Assembly: GCA_029935275.1 (NCBI GenBank)
Contig: JAOZKQ010000019.1
Coordinates: forward strand, 1 to 15,485
Length of the DNA: 15,485 bases
Direction of reading: 5' to 3'
Origin: Bacteroidales bacterium
GTDB lineage: Bacteria; Bacteroidota; Bacteroidia; Bacteroidales; VadinHA17
Of this stretch, positions 1 to 8,274 are shown in pieces; positions within the stretch are counted from its first letter, which is position 1; each line of letters begins with the position of its first letter. The position numbers and the translations under genes are program-made. The notes beneath the pieces were generated by a model. The model saw only the letters and a program-made list of their open reading frames with translations. It had not been told where the DNA came from and ran no database searches.

Positions 1-42
1 GCCCGGGGTGAAGCCCTGGGAATGGTGACGAACAGCAAGTTA

Positions 43-93
43 GCGTTCCATGTAAGAAAGCTAAATTGAAAATAAAAAAATAATATGGAACGC
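43..93. repeat. short inverted repeat downstream of the 1501-residue gene
   Basis: The 8-base arm GCGTTCCA (43-50) is matched by its exact reverse complement TGGAACGC (86-93) across 35 AT-rich bases. It lies just past the stop of the large minus-strand gene. It has no clear T-run on either strand, so I do not call it a terminator. Bases 1-42 include GC-rich runs (CCCGGGG, CCCTGGG) that could belong to a repeat cut off by the window edge. Confidence 0.3.
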
Positions 94-113
94 AATTTAA
101 TAATATTCCGATA

Positions 114-133
114 TTATAGACAAACACTAATTA
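114..133. repeat. solo copy of the MITE-like element end
   Basis: These 20 bases match 9444-9463, the right end of the MITE-like element between folP and cdaA, at 19 of 20 positions (the difference is A at 126 versus T at 9456). No other part of that element is recognisable in bases 1-113. The copy covers the stop codon (127-129) and last codon of the large minus-strand gene. Confidence 0.5.
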
Positions 134-3100
134 TCGGGATTTTCCATCTCATTATCTTCCTGCATCAGCCTTAATCTTTTGCGGAAATTACTAACCTTAC
201 GGTCAGATGCTAACATGTATGAATATGCCGAATCGGTACCTCTGGATTTCAAACGTCTTTTGCTTTCACTTAGGTTCGCAATGATGTCTTCAAAATCACG
301 ATTTGATGAGGCAACCTGCATCTTTGAACCTGCATAACCAAAATAATACCAGTTTCGTTCATCTACCTGAAGGAAAATATCAATTATATCACCGCTACCT
401 CTTTTTTGGATTTCAATAAAACCATCAACTTTCCTGTTTACAGCAGTACCAAAAATATTCCCTATCCCGATTTGTCCAACCGATTGATAAGAAGCAGACT
501 CTTCATTCCATTTAAGTTTTAGCTCAGAAAACATCAGAGAGTGTCTCAATTCCGGAGGGACATTTTGAAGTGTAACCACAAGTACCATTTTATCTTCTTC
601 CTGAGCACCTTGTACTTTATTTCCCTTTAATGCAATCAGACCTTTTTTGTAGGTTTCACTTCTCGTATCAATGGGTTTTAATGAGGGAACTGAATGAATT
701 TGGCTTGCCATTTCATTCAGGGCATCTACTGAGAAATAAAAATCAACTCCCAGGAACAGGTCAAGGTCCACCCTGTTGCTTTCAAAATCGTGGGTGACAT
801 TTCCTGCGGTAATAAATTTGAGATGAGGCATCTTAATCCCCAGATCCAATAAGCCTTCACCATATTCTTTGCAATAATTATTATCAAAAGTAATCAGACT
901 TCCGGGTTGATTTGGGTCAATTAGCTTAGCGGCTTTTGTTATAGTATAATGGCCACCTCTTTTATCATATACAAGATAACCGTTTGCAGTTATGATAGGA
1001 CTATCACTGTAATTCAGGCGTTTTGTAAAAAAGGAGGAATATATCTGTGGTGCGGTATTGGTAATGTATATCCCTTTATAAATTGTTTTACCCTGTATGG
1101 ATAGTGTTGGATCAGGAATTGGAATACGTACATCTTTTGGATCAATTTCTGAATTGAAAGAAATATATTCAGGTGTCAATGATGAACAATTTTGTTTTAT
1201 ATGGCTTGCCCCCGAAAAATTCAGAAACCTTTTTTCGGCATCCAGGGAAACAACCCCTTCAAAAGTGAACCAGGGGCTTAGAAGAAAACTATCTGCTCGT
1301 GCAATATATCCTGATGCAATGGTATGCCCATTCTCATTAAGTTTTACATCAGAAAAAAGTATCCTTTGCGGATTGTTATCCAGATCCTTGTAAACATAAA
1401 ACCCCGATCCATAATAATTATTTTTACTGATCACTACAATAGTGTCTGCTTCAATTTCATGTGCTTCATTTGCAATGATCCTTGCATCAGTAAAGCCTTT
1501 TAAATGACCATTTTTCTCAATGGTTAGTGTTCTGTCGTTTGGAAGAATTTGAATATCGGCAATTTCAAGAGATTTAATATTGGTAGCCAGCAAAGTATGG
1601 TCATCCAGGTTTAAAATTGTCGTGTCAGAGGCAAATCCAAGTGTGTCTGTAGTGGGGTCTGTTGAAACATAGGCAGGAATAGTTTCCCACTGATCCTCAG
1701 TTATAATGGAGTTCAATTTATATATATCGTTGCGTTTATCGGTGTTCACCATAATAATTACATTTTCACTTAAATCCCAGATCAGTTGGTCAGCAGAACT
1801 AATATATTGTTTTTCCGGAAAATATATAGGTACAGTGTCAATTTGCGAAGTGAAAATACCTTGCTTTTCAACATTCATATCAGCAATAAAATTATCTGCA
1901 ACAAGGTAATAGTCCATTTCAGACTTTTCCTTTAAACTGATATTTGCTGTATCACAATGAAAGTAGATGTCACCAAAATTAAATAAGTTGGATTGGATGC
2001 TTGCTTCCCTGATTTTTAACCGGCCACCATTTCCAATCAGTCCGGAAGGATTTAATAATAAGTCTCCGGAATAGCTGATCTGGTCTGAAAAAATGGATAA
2101 GTCTTCATTCTTTCTCAGTGCAAGAAATTGATCTTCATAGGGAAACCATTTTACTCTAAGATCATATGACAGTGCTGTAGGAAACTTATTATTGATACTG
2201 TCTTTTTCAATATCGAATCTGGCTGTATCTACAATCATTGAATCCGGAAAAAACATAAATAAATTAGAATAGGTAGTGGATGTTAAATAATTAAGGGAAC
2301 CGGAACCTTCAAGACCCCGGTTACTTAAGGTGATTTTTTCGTGAAAAGTAGCTTTCCCACCGTAAGTTGGAATTCCTTCTGGTGGTGGAGTAAAGTTGAA
2401 TCCTAATGAGTTATCCTCCTGTACCGTAAGGTTTTGCTTAAGCACTGGAAAGATATCACCACAATAATATTCTCCTCCAAGATTTAGGTCTTCAGCTCTA
2501 AGATCAGTCATATCACTTATCTCAAAGGGATTTAACTTGTAGTAAAACTCATCTTTTGGATAAATTGTTGAATCCAGTCCTTCTGTTATGTCGTAATAAA
2601 CAAATGCATTTGTTGTACTTTTAAACAGGGGATAACCTGCAATATTTTTTAGTCCTGATTTATTTTCTGGCTCATCTATAAGCAACTCCCCTGTAATGTT
2701 CTGTATAATATTTTTTAATTTTTTAAAACTTGTATTGCCATAAAGGTCTTTTTCATTTCCTACAACAGACAAGTTTAAAGAGTCTATATTATTTAAATAA
2801 ACCCTGAAAGAGTCATACTGAAAAGTGAAATTATTTCCATAAAAAGTTAACAAGCCTGCATGTACAACCCCTCCAAAATCAAAATCCCTGTTTTTCTTTA
2901 AAACAATTTTATTCCCTGATGGAAGGATTTCCACATTTTGTGAATCACTTATAAATATTCTTGGAATTCCGTAAATAGTGAGGTCATTATTATTAAGGTT
3001 AAGAGATGCATTATTTTGGGGTGCTTTTGTACTGGAAATGAAATCAATAACATCATAGTCTATTTTCCCCCCAAAGGCTTTAATATAATCAAATAACTGA

Positions 3101-4632
3101 GGTTTGATACTTATAACTTTTGTTTCTGTATCATAAAAAATAAACCCTTCTGTGGATAGTCTTACTGCCAGATGCTCTAATTTGTACTGGGGCACTTTAA
3201 GCCAGCTAGCCAAAATATCAATAGGGAAAACTTCTTCACCATACCAGTCTGAGAAGTTCTTAAATACGAACAGGGGATGGATTGCATCCATTCCCTGCAT
3301 TTCGATAAAATCGGTTCGGTTAAAATAGTTAACAGACATAAATCTGGCCTTTCCAAGAGTAGCCCCCCTGGCCATAGTTAACCTTATTTCAGGGTTATCA
3401 ATATTCCAAACCAATAAACTGAAACTCATATCAATATTATGATATGAATTGTAATACGGGCTGGTAGTCATTGGATCATCAGTTGAATACAATGAAACTT
3501 CTTTTTTTGCTACATTATAGGTAAATGCAATATTTGGGTGGAAAATAGAATCATTTTGGAGAAAGAATGAGATTGAAGCACTTGAATTTGAAATTCTATT
3601 TGCTTTGAATTGAAATAATTTTGCCTTAACAATTAACCTTACAGTATCATTTTTATAAAATTTCAGTTTTGCATTTGCCTGATTATTTCCGGTTCCGTTA
3701 ATTGTAGCACCTGCAAGTGAAAATCCCCCTTCATAATCAATCCCTGGATAGATATTTTTAATAGTGAATCTCTGTTTATATGATTTAAAAACCGGGTTTG
3801 TAGCTTTTTCCGGACTGCTAATTCTCTTTACCTTATCTGAAAAGGAACCTTTCAAAGCTTGGTCAAAATATTTGTTGTTTGTAAAAGTTATTGAATCAGC
3901 AGTATAACCTGATTTTGTTAAATTTACATCATATGAGTCAAGTATGGCATACACTTCTGATACCAAAAAACCGGCACGCTCCCAGCTAACTTTTCCACCC
4001 TTGCCTTTCCAGGTGTTTTTTGTAGGATTGTAAATTCCTGAGGTTCCGAGAATTTGAATGCTGTCTTTTTGAGCATGACAGCTAAGGTTTGTTTTTGGAA
4101 ATTTGTAGATCAGTGTCTTATCAAAAATGATATTCATATTCATGGAATTTATTTTCCATGTCACAGAGCCCGATTTGTAAAGCGTATTTTCCGTAAAAAG
4201 AAGATGGGTATTAACAAAAAACCGGTTGGCCTTAGTGATAGGTATTTTCTTATTTACTAATAAGGATTCGCAGCCTTTAGTCCATGCAAGCATATCTGAT
4301 TCTGATAATCCTTTTGTTTTTGAGTCACTTATTGCCTGAATAAAATTGTAGAAATGAGGTGTTGCTCTGGCCCTTCTTTCAAGCATCAGGTTTGAGAGGT
4401 AGATGATGTTGGATTTTTCTTCCTGCGAAAAGGCATTTGAATTAAAAAGAATTGTGAATTTATTAAGTGCAGTTTGGTTCTTAGCTGAATTCCCTTTTGT
4501 CATGAGGGTACTCAGTTCCGCAATGTATTTTTCAGGCTCATCTGAAAATTTTTTTAGCGTCTGTGCAGATACATTAAAAGTTTCAGCCAGTAATATAAGT
4601 AATACAAAAAAGAAGGTATGCCGCTTCCTCAT
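127..4632 (-). CDS. large exported protein of unknown function (1501 aa)
   Basis: I do not recognise a named family. The N-terminus is a classical signal peptide: MRKRH, a hydrophobic run at residues 6-16, and a likely signal peptidase I site after V-S-A (residue 23), giving a mature protein that begins with Gln. There is no cysteine at that site, so it is not a lipoprotein. The rest is rich in alternating hydrophobic/polar stretches with many Asn, Ser, Thr and aromatic residues, suggesting an extended beta-rich fold. I see no internal membrane helix and no obvious catalytic motif. The last 60 or so residues are charged and probably helical, unlike the aromatic C-terminal strand of an outer-membrane barrel and unlike a type IX secretion sorting domain. 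It is therefore likely periplasmic or attached to the outer membrane's inner face. The start at 4632 is fixed by the signal peptide. No TAnnTTTG element was found directly upstream. The TAG stop lies inside a repeat copy (114-133). Confidence 0.9.
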   Translation of the reverse strand: MRKRHTFFFVLLILLAETFNVSAQTLKKFSDEPEKYIAELSTLMTKGNSAKNQTALNKFTILFNSNAFSQEEKSNIIYLSNLMLERRARATPHFYNFIQAISDSKTKGLSESDMLAWTKGCESLLVNKKIPITKANRFFVNTHLLFTENTLYKSGSVTWKINSMNMNIIFDKTLIYKFPKTNLSCHAQKDSIQILGTSGIYNPTKNTWKGKGGKVSWERAGFLVSEVYAILDSYDVNLTKSGYTADSITFTNNKYFDQALKGSFSDKVKRISSPEKATNPVFKSYKQRFTIKNIYPGIDYEGGFSLAGATINGTGNNQANAKLKFYKNDTVRLIVKAKLFQFKANRISNSSASISFFLQNDSIFHPNIAFTYNVAKKEVSLYSTDDPMTTSPYYNSYHNIDMSFSLLVWNIDNPEIRLTMARGATLGKARFMSVNYFNRTDFIEMQGMDAIHPLFVFKNFSDWYGEEVFPIDILASWLKVPQYKLEHLAVRLSTEGFIFYDTETKVISIKPQLFDYIKAFGGKIDYDVIDFISSTKAPQNNASLNLNNNDLTIYGIPRIFISDSQNVEILPSGNKIVLKKNRDFDFGGVVHAGLLTFYGNNFTFQYDSFRVYLNNIDSLNLSVVGNEKDLYGNTSFKKLKNIIQNITGELLIDEPENKSGLKNIAGYPLFKSTTNAFVYYDITEGLDSTIYPKDEFYYKLNPFEISDMTDLRAEDLNLGGEYYCGDIFPVLKQNLTVQEDNSLGFNFTPPPEGIPTYGGKATFHEKITLSNRGLEGSGSLNYLTSTTYSNLFMFFPDSMIVDTARFDIEKDSINNKFPTALSYDLRVKWFPYEDQFLALRKNEDLSIFSDQISYSGDLLLNPSGLIGNGGRLKIREASIQSNLFNFGDIYFHCDTANISLKEKSEMDYYLVADNFIADMNVEKQGIFTSQIDTVPIYFPEKQYISSADQLIWDLSENVIIMVNTDKRNDIYKLNSIITEDQWETIPAYVSTDPTTDTLGFASDTTILNLDDHTLLATNIKSLEIADIQILPNDRTLTIEKNGHLKGFTDARIIANEAHEIEADTIVVISKNNYYGSGFYVYKDLDNNPQRILFSDVKLNENGHTIASGYIARADSFLLSPWFTFEGVVSLDAEKRFLNFSGASHIKQNCSSLTPEYISFNSEIDPKDVRIPIPDPTLSIQGKTIYKGIYITNTAPQIYSSFFTKRLNYSDSPIITANGYLVYDKRGGHYTITKAAKLIDPNQPGSLITFDNNYCKEYGEGLLDLGIKMPHLKFITAGNVTHDFESNRVDLDLFLGVDFYFSVDALNEMASQIHSVPSLKPIDTRSETYKKGLIALKGNKVQGAQEEDKMVLVVTLQNVPPELRHSLMFSELKLKWNEESASYQSVGQIGIGNIFGTAVNRKVDGFIEIQKRGSGDIIDIFLQVDERNWYYFGYAGSKMQVASSNRDFEDIIANLSESKRRLKSRGTDSAYSYMLASDRKVSNFRKRLRLMQEDNEMENPDN

Positions 4633-4789
4633 TCAATCAAATTGCTTTTGTTTGAGACCTGTCATTAACCAATTTCCATTTTATTTTGCAAAAACCTTGC
4701 CCAAATTGAATTCTTTTACTTTGAGATATTAATTATTTCAAAGTTTTATTTACATTTTTAATCATTGATGTCCTGTAAAAATGGTATTT

Positions 4790-4946
4790 AATATTTCGCT
4801 ACGATGTAGCTTTTTTTAGATTTTATGTAATTCATTGACTACAAATATTTTGCTGCGATGCAGCTAATTTCCAAGCAACAGAGTTGCGTAATATTTGTAG
4901 TAAAAAAAACAACATATTAAACTAAGCTCCAGCGGAGCGAAATATT
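4790..4946. repeat. REP-like composite of four 13-nt hairpins
   Basis: There are four mini-hairpins, each with a 5-bp stem and 3-nt loop: GCTACgatGTAGC (4798-4810), GCTGCgatGCAGC (4852-4864), GCAACagaGTTGC (4875-4887) and GCTCCagcGGAGC (4926-4938). The two inner ones are bracketed by a perfect 12-bp inverted repeat, ACTACAAATATT (4838-4849) and AATATTTGTAGT (4890-4901). The whole unit is bracketed by a perfect 11-bp inverted repeat, AATATTTCGCT (4790-4800) and AGCGAAATATT (4936-4946). Short GC hairpins in head-to-tail/inverted pairs resemble REP/BIME elements moved by Y1 (RAYT) transposases, but that assignment is inference. No transposase is present in this window. Confidence 0.75.
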
Positions 4947-5190
4947 CCTTCAATCTTTATCAGAGTTGGTTTAGTTCAATTTTTTAAATAAGTTTACCGG
5001 ACACCAAAAATTTTTAATAGTTTATTCATTGGGATCAATTGCAACTTTTGATGATGCTCCCGTTTTTTAAGCAATGATTTTCTTATTAAATTTACTTTCA
5101 CCTATATACGCATAAAAGCCCCATTTGTTTCCAAAATATCAGATAGGTAAATTATTTAAAACCAGACTATTGCTATTTCTGTTGTTATGA

Positions 5191-5219
5191 AGACCCGGAA
5201 TCAATTTGAAGCCGGGTCT
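5191..5219 (-). terminator. GC-rich stem-loop downstream of tpiA, candidate terminator
   Basis: AGACCCGG (5191-5198) pairs perfectly with CCGGGTCT (5212-5219) around a 13-nt loop, about 49 bases past the tpiA stop. It is the most stable simple hairpin in this intergenic region. On the minus strand it is not followed by a T-tract, so intrinsic termination is not proven. It may instead protect the 3' end of the mRNA. Confidence 0.35.
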
Positions 5220-5267
5220 CAGTAGTTTTTAGTCAGGGTTCAATGAAAGGAAACATGAATGTGGAGA

Positions 5268-6032
5268 TTAATCCTGGAAAGCTGTGATAATTCCAAGGAA
5301 ATCATCAGCATTTAAAGAAGCTCCTCCAATCAGACCCCCATCAACATCTTCATTACTAAATAATTCTTTTGCATTTGAAGGTTTACAACTGCCACCATAA
5401 AGTATGGAAGTGTCATCTGCTATTGACTGGCCATATTTCTTAGCAATCTCCTGGCGAATAAAATGGTGCATTTCCTGAGCTTGTTCAGATGTAGCAGTTT
5501 CTCCTGTGCCAATTGCCCATACAGGTTCATAGGCAATGACTATTTCCTTAAAGTCTTCCTCAGGAAGATTGAAAACACCTTCCTCCAGCTGGGTTTTAAC
5601 TACTTCAAAATGCTTATTTTCTTTTCTTTCTTCCAGGACCTCGCCGCAACAAAAAATAGGTTTTAACATGTTTTCAAGGGCAAGTTTCACTTTTGTGTTC
5701 AATAATTCCCCATCTTCATTAAAATATTTTCTTCTTTCAGAGTGTCCCAGAATCACATATTCTGCTCCGGCCAGCCTGATCATCTCAGCTGACACTTCAC
5801 CTGTATAAGCTCCATGTGACCATGCGGCACAATTCTGAGCAGCTATTTTAACATAGGCAGGGTTTACAGTTTTTGCTACCTCAGCAAGATGAATAAAGGG
5901 AGTCCCCAAAATTATTTTAACTGAATGATCTTTTAAATGCTCTGTTTTTGAATTAATTTCATTAGCTAAATCAACACCTTCCTTAAGTGTTTTATTCATT
6001 TTCCAGTTACCTGCAACAATTCTTTTTCTCAT
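5268..6032 (-). CDS. tpiA: triosephosphate isomerase
   Basis: This enzyme interconverts dihydroxyacetone phosphate and glyceraldehyde 3-phosphate in glycolysis and gluconeogenesis, in the cytoplasm. All family signatures are present. They include the N-terminal AGNWKMN with catalytic Lys11, ILGHSERR with His97, AYEPVWAIGTG with catalytic Glu169 and the mobile loop 6, and the phosphate-binding YGGS (212-215) and GGA (236-238). The length is 254 residues, normal for the family. The frame extends to an ATG at 6050, but the start at 6032 gives the standard MRKRIVAGNWK beginning and is preferred. The gene follows the BT_3928-family gene on the same strand after 127 bp, and a candidate -7 element lies in that gap. 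Nothing suggests damage. Confidence 0.97.
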   Translation of the reverse strand: MRKRIVAGNWKMNKTLKEGVDLANEINSKTEHLKDHSVKIILGTPFIHLAEVAKTVNPAYVKIAAQNCAAWSHGAYTGEVSAEMIRLAGAEYVILGHSERRKYFNEDGELLNTKVKLALENMLKPIFCCGEVLEERKENKHFEVVKTQLEEGVFNLPEEDFKEIVIAYEPVWAIGTGETATSEQAQEMHHFIRQEIAKKYGQSIADDTSILYGGSCKPSNAKELFSNEDVDGGLIGGASLNADDFLGIITAFQD

Positions 6033-6070
6033 ACTTTTATAGATTATCATTAAAAATTTAAAATGTGTGT

Positions 6071-6078
6071 CAAAAATA
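6071..6078 (-). promoter_or_regulatory. candidate -7 element upstream of tpiA
   Basis: Read on the minus strand, these bases are TATTTTTG, a match to the Bacteroidota -7 consensus TAnnTTTG, about 38 bases before the chosen tpiA start. I find no TTG at the expected -33 distance, so support rests on the octamer and its placement. Confidence 0.35.
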
Positions 6079-6159
6079 CGAATTTATGATGTAAAACTTA
6101 CATGAAAGTAAATTCTTTGACTTTTTTAACAGTCCAAAAATTAATAGCGGTAGAAGGAA

Positions 6160-7401
6160 TTATTTTTTATACCGCATTAGTCCTGAAATTAACAAAAGGG
6201 CAAGTAGAAGTAATCCGCTCTGCTTCCATATTTCTCTCTGCTTGTTTAAACTGCTTAGTTGCTGTGCCAGAAGATTTTTATTAACAAATTCCGGACCTGG
6301 AATGTTTTTAGCTGCCCATTTACCAATAATAGTCCCTTCTTTTAGAAGAACCAGTCCGGGATTTGAACGGATTATTGTTTTTAATGTAGTTTCATCCAAT
6401 GCATAGAATTCAAAGTTCAGATCTGCACTGTTAACTAAATCATCAATTTCATTATTTCCTGAAGCGGTAAGACCGTAAAATTTAATACCATTTTCTTTAC
6501 AAAATAAGGCAAGTTTGGCTGCTTTTTCCAATGCTGGTATATTTGTATTTTTTAATGTCTTGCTTATCAGTAGGAAAGTGAAAGCTTCATCGTTTAATAT
6601 AAGGTCTGTAATTTCCTCTCCCTCCTGATTAATGATGTTGAAATCATGAATCGGGGGTATATAGCCTTCTTTTACCAGGAAAGAATTTTGGTCAACAAAC
6701 TTCCATGTACTGTCCTGCCAGGGAAAATTCTCTGATGTAAATTCTTTTTGAATGCCTTCTTTTTCATAAATAAGCGTGGTCTCATATTCATCTAATGCTG
6801 CCTTATCGGGAATTATCATTCCATCAGGGATTGAAGCCCCAATATGATAAGGTCTGAAATCCATTAGGGGAAGATTTTTTAGTCCATAGAAGCTAATAAA
6901 TAGCAGAAATAATGTAGATAAACCTGTTATCACCCATTCAATTTTTGGAGGATAGGCTGCAGTCAGGCTTTTGCGGGATAAAAACAGACCTGAAATAAAA
7001 AGCAGCAGGATAATATTTTTCCAGAATGTTTGCCAGTTACTGAGAACCAGAGCATCACCAAAACATCCACAGTCGCTTACCGGATTTGTAACAGAAAGTA
7101 AAAGTGTTAGTGGTGTAAAAAAGATCATAAAAATAAAAGCAGCCCATATACCGGTTCGTAAATAGACTTTTAAAATAAGTGAAATCCCAATAAGGAATTC
7201 TGCAAGAGCCAGGGCTATGGCGAGTGAAAGAGCAAGTGGCTGCAGAAAATTTAATCCAAAAGCTATAAAATAGTCCTCGAATTTATATGCTGAGCCAAGT
7301 GGATCGACTCCTTTTACAAAACCAGAGAAGGTAAATACCAGGCCAACAACAAACCTGCTTATGAGAGAAGTTTTTGTTAAATATTCTCCTTTAAATTTCA
7401 T
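6160..7401 (-). CDS. BT_3928-family membrane protein (DoxX/MauE-like plus thioredoxin-like domain)
   Basis: This is a 413-residue inner-membrane protein. The N-terminal half has hydrophobic segments at about residues 13-28, 54-76, 83-104, 127-141 and 156-172, arranged as in DoxX/MauE proteins. The conserved MauE-like motif DCGCFGD is at residues 110-116. The segment from about 180 to 380 looks soluble, and its last part (about 270-380) has the strand-helix pattern of a thioredoxin fold but no CxxC pair. A final hydrophobic helix (about 396-408) and Lys-rich tail follow. I recognise this as the family named after Bacteroides BT_3928, which is characteristically next to tpiA. Its biochemical role is not established. 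MauE relatives support disulphide or redox processes in the periplasm, so a redox role is inference. It sits between tmk and tpiA on one strand and is probably co-transcribed with at least one of them. Confidence 0.85.
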   Translation of the reverse strand: MKFKGEYLTKTSLISRFVVGLVFTFSGFVKGVDPLGSAYKFEDYFIAFGLNFLQPLALSLAIALALAEFLIGISLILKVYLRTGIWAAFIFMIFFTPLTLLLSVTNPVSDCGCFGDALVLSNWQTFWKNIILLLFISGLFLSRKSLTAAYPPKIEWVITGLSTLFLLFISFYGLKNLPLMDFRPYHIGASIPDGMIIPDKAALDEYETTLIYEKEGIQKEFTSENFPWQDSTWKFVDQNSFLVKEGYIPPIHDFNIINQEGEEITDLILNDEAFTFLLISKTLKNTNIPALEKAAKLALFCKENGIKFYGLTASGNNEIDDLVNSADLNFEFYALDETTLKTIIRSNPGLVLLKEGTIIGKWAAKNIPGPEFVNKNLLAQQLSSLNKQREIWKQSGLLLLALLLISGLMRYKK

Positions 7402-7514
7402 ATTTCTGATTTCAATTAGATTGTTATGCTTATTTTTTCAACAATTTATCTCAATTATATATAAGTGGAAGTTTAACCTGCCTCCCGGGTTGGTACTTAT
7501 GGACTAAATACTAT

Positions 7515-8204
7515 TTACTCCAGTAAATTTTCATTTTTTAAAATATTTAATATCTTTTCAAATATTGTATCCGGTGGCAACATGTCCCCATTTGGCTTAT
7601 TACAATCAATAATTTTCAGATTTTTATCTTCTTTTGCAATATCCAGGTAAACGCTACGAACAAATTGCTGGAAATCGAGGTCTTCTTCATGAATATCCGT
7701 ATTTCCTTTTAAATAACCCCTGTCATCACCCTCCCTTTGGCTGGAAAGTTTATCGGCTGTAAACTTAAATGGCACATCAAGAAATAAGCTGATATCAGGT
7801 TTTGGTATTTGATTGTAATTATATTCAAGATCCAGTATCCAGTTTTTTAATTTGTCTTGTGCAACTTTATCTTTTATTTTTGCACATTGGTAAGCAATAT
7901 TTGAATAAACATATCTGTCAACAATAACAAAATCCTTTTTCTCAAGCTGCCTTATTATATCCGGTGCGGCATCCTTTCTGTCACCTGCATAAATAAGTGC
8001 AACGAGGTATGGGTCAAGTTGGCTGATATCCCCAAATTCACCTCTTAAATAGCGTGCAACCAGGTCTCCGAATATTCTTGAATCTGTCCGGGGAAAGTGG
8101 ATGTAATATTGGGAGATACCCTGTTTCTCCATATAGTTGCCCAGCGCTTTTATCTGCGTTGATTTACCGGCGCCATCCAATCCTTCCAGAACAATAAATT
8201 TCAT
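7515..8204 (-). CDS. tmk: thymidylate kinase (dTMP kinase)
   Basis: This kinase phosphorylates dTMP to dTDP with ATP, a step needed for dTTP supply in the cytoplasm. Visible motifs are the P-loop GLDGAGKST (residues 8-16), FPR (37-39), the DRY signature in VIVDRYVYSN (96-98), FLDVP (141-145) and an Arg-containing lid segment around 156-165. The length is 229 residues, slightly above the usual 205-215. The frame runs open to an ATG at 8324, but that extension would overlap the start of the divergent folP and encodes an unrelated hydrophobic stretch. The ATG at 8204, giving MKFIVLEGLDGAGKST, is the standard N-terminus. The gene lies 113 bp upstream of the BT_3928-family gene. No TAnnTTTG element was found upstream on this strand. 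Confidence 0.95.
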   Translation of the reverse strand: MKFIVLEGLDGAGKSTQIKALGNYMEKQGISQYYIHFPRTDSRIFGDLVARYLRGEFGDISQLDPYLVALIYAGDRKDAAPDIIRQLEKKDFVIVDRYVYSNIAYQCAKIKDKVAQDKLKNWILDLEYNYNQIPKPDISLFLDVPFKFTADKLSSQREGDDRGYLKGNTDIHEEDLDFQQFVRSVYLDIAKEDKNLKIIDCNKPNGDMLPPDTIFEKILNILKNENLLE

Positions 8205-8252
8205 AATCCTATTTTTAATTTTCTCCGGCTGTAGAATTCTTAAGCCTTTTGT

Positions 8253-8260
8253 TAATTTTG
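8253..8260 (+). promoter_or_regulatory. candidate -7 element for folP
   Basis: TAATTTTG fits TAnnTTTG and lies in the 70-bp gap between divergent tmk and folP, 14 bases before the ATG at 8275. No good -33 TTG is visible. If it is used, transcription would begin only a few bases before 8275, which would argue for a start at 8275 or further downstream. Confidence 0.35.
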
Positions 8261-8274
8261 TAATAATTAAAAAA

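Larger units (their letters stand above)
4633..5267. other. 635-bp intergenic region between the large exported gene and tpiA
   Basis: No coding ORF is credible here. The region holds the composite hairpin repeat (4790-4946) and a GC-rich stem-loop just after tpiA (5191-5219). The remaining parts (4633-4789 and 4947-5190) are AT-rich, and I see nothing else in them. The length and the repeat suggest that the large gene is transcribed separately from tpiA. Confidence 0.6.

Noticed and set aside
1097..1393. 98-codon plus-strand ORF inside the large exported gene
   Set aside because: It lies antisense to a clearly coding frame with a signal peptide, has no promoter-like element, and has no recognisable protein features.
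4790..4946. CRISPR array
   Set aside because: The hairpins are spaced unevenly, their stems differ and their orientation is mixed. There are no uniform repeats, spacers or cas genes.
8137..8274. Upstream extension of folP to an ATG at 8137
   Set aside because: It would overlap tmk on the opposite strand, adds sequence unlike any dihydropteroate synthase, and lies upstream of the likely promoter.
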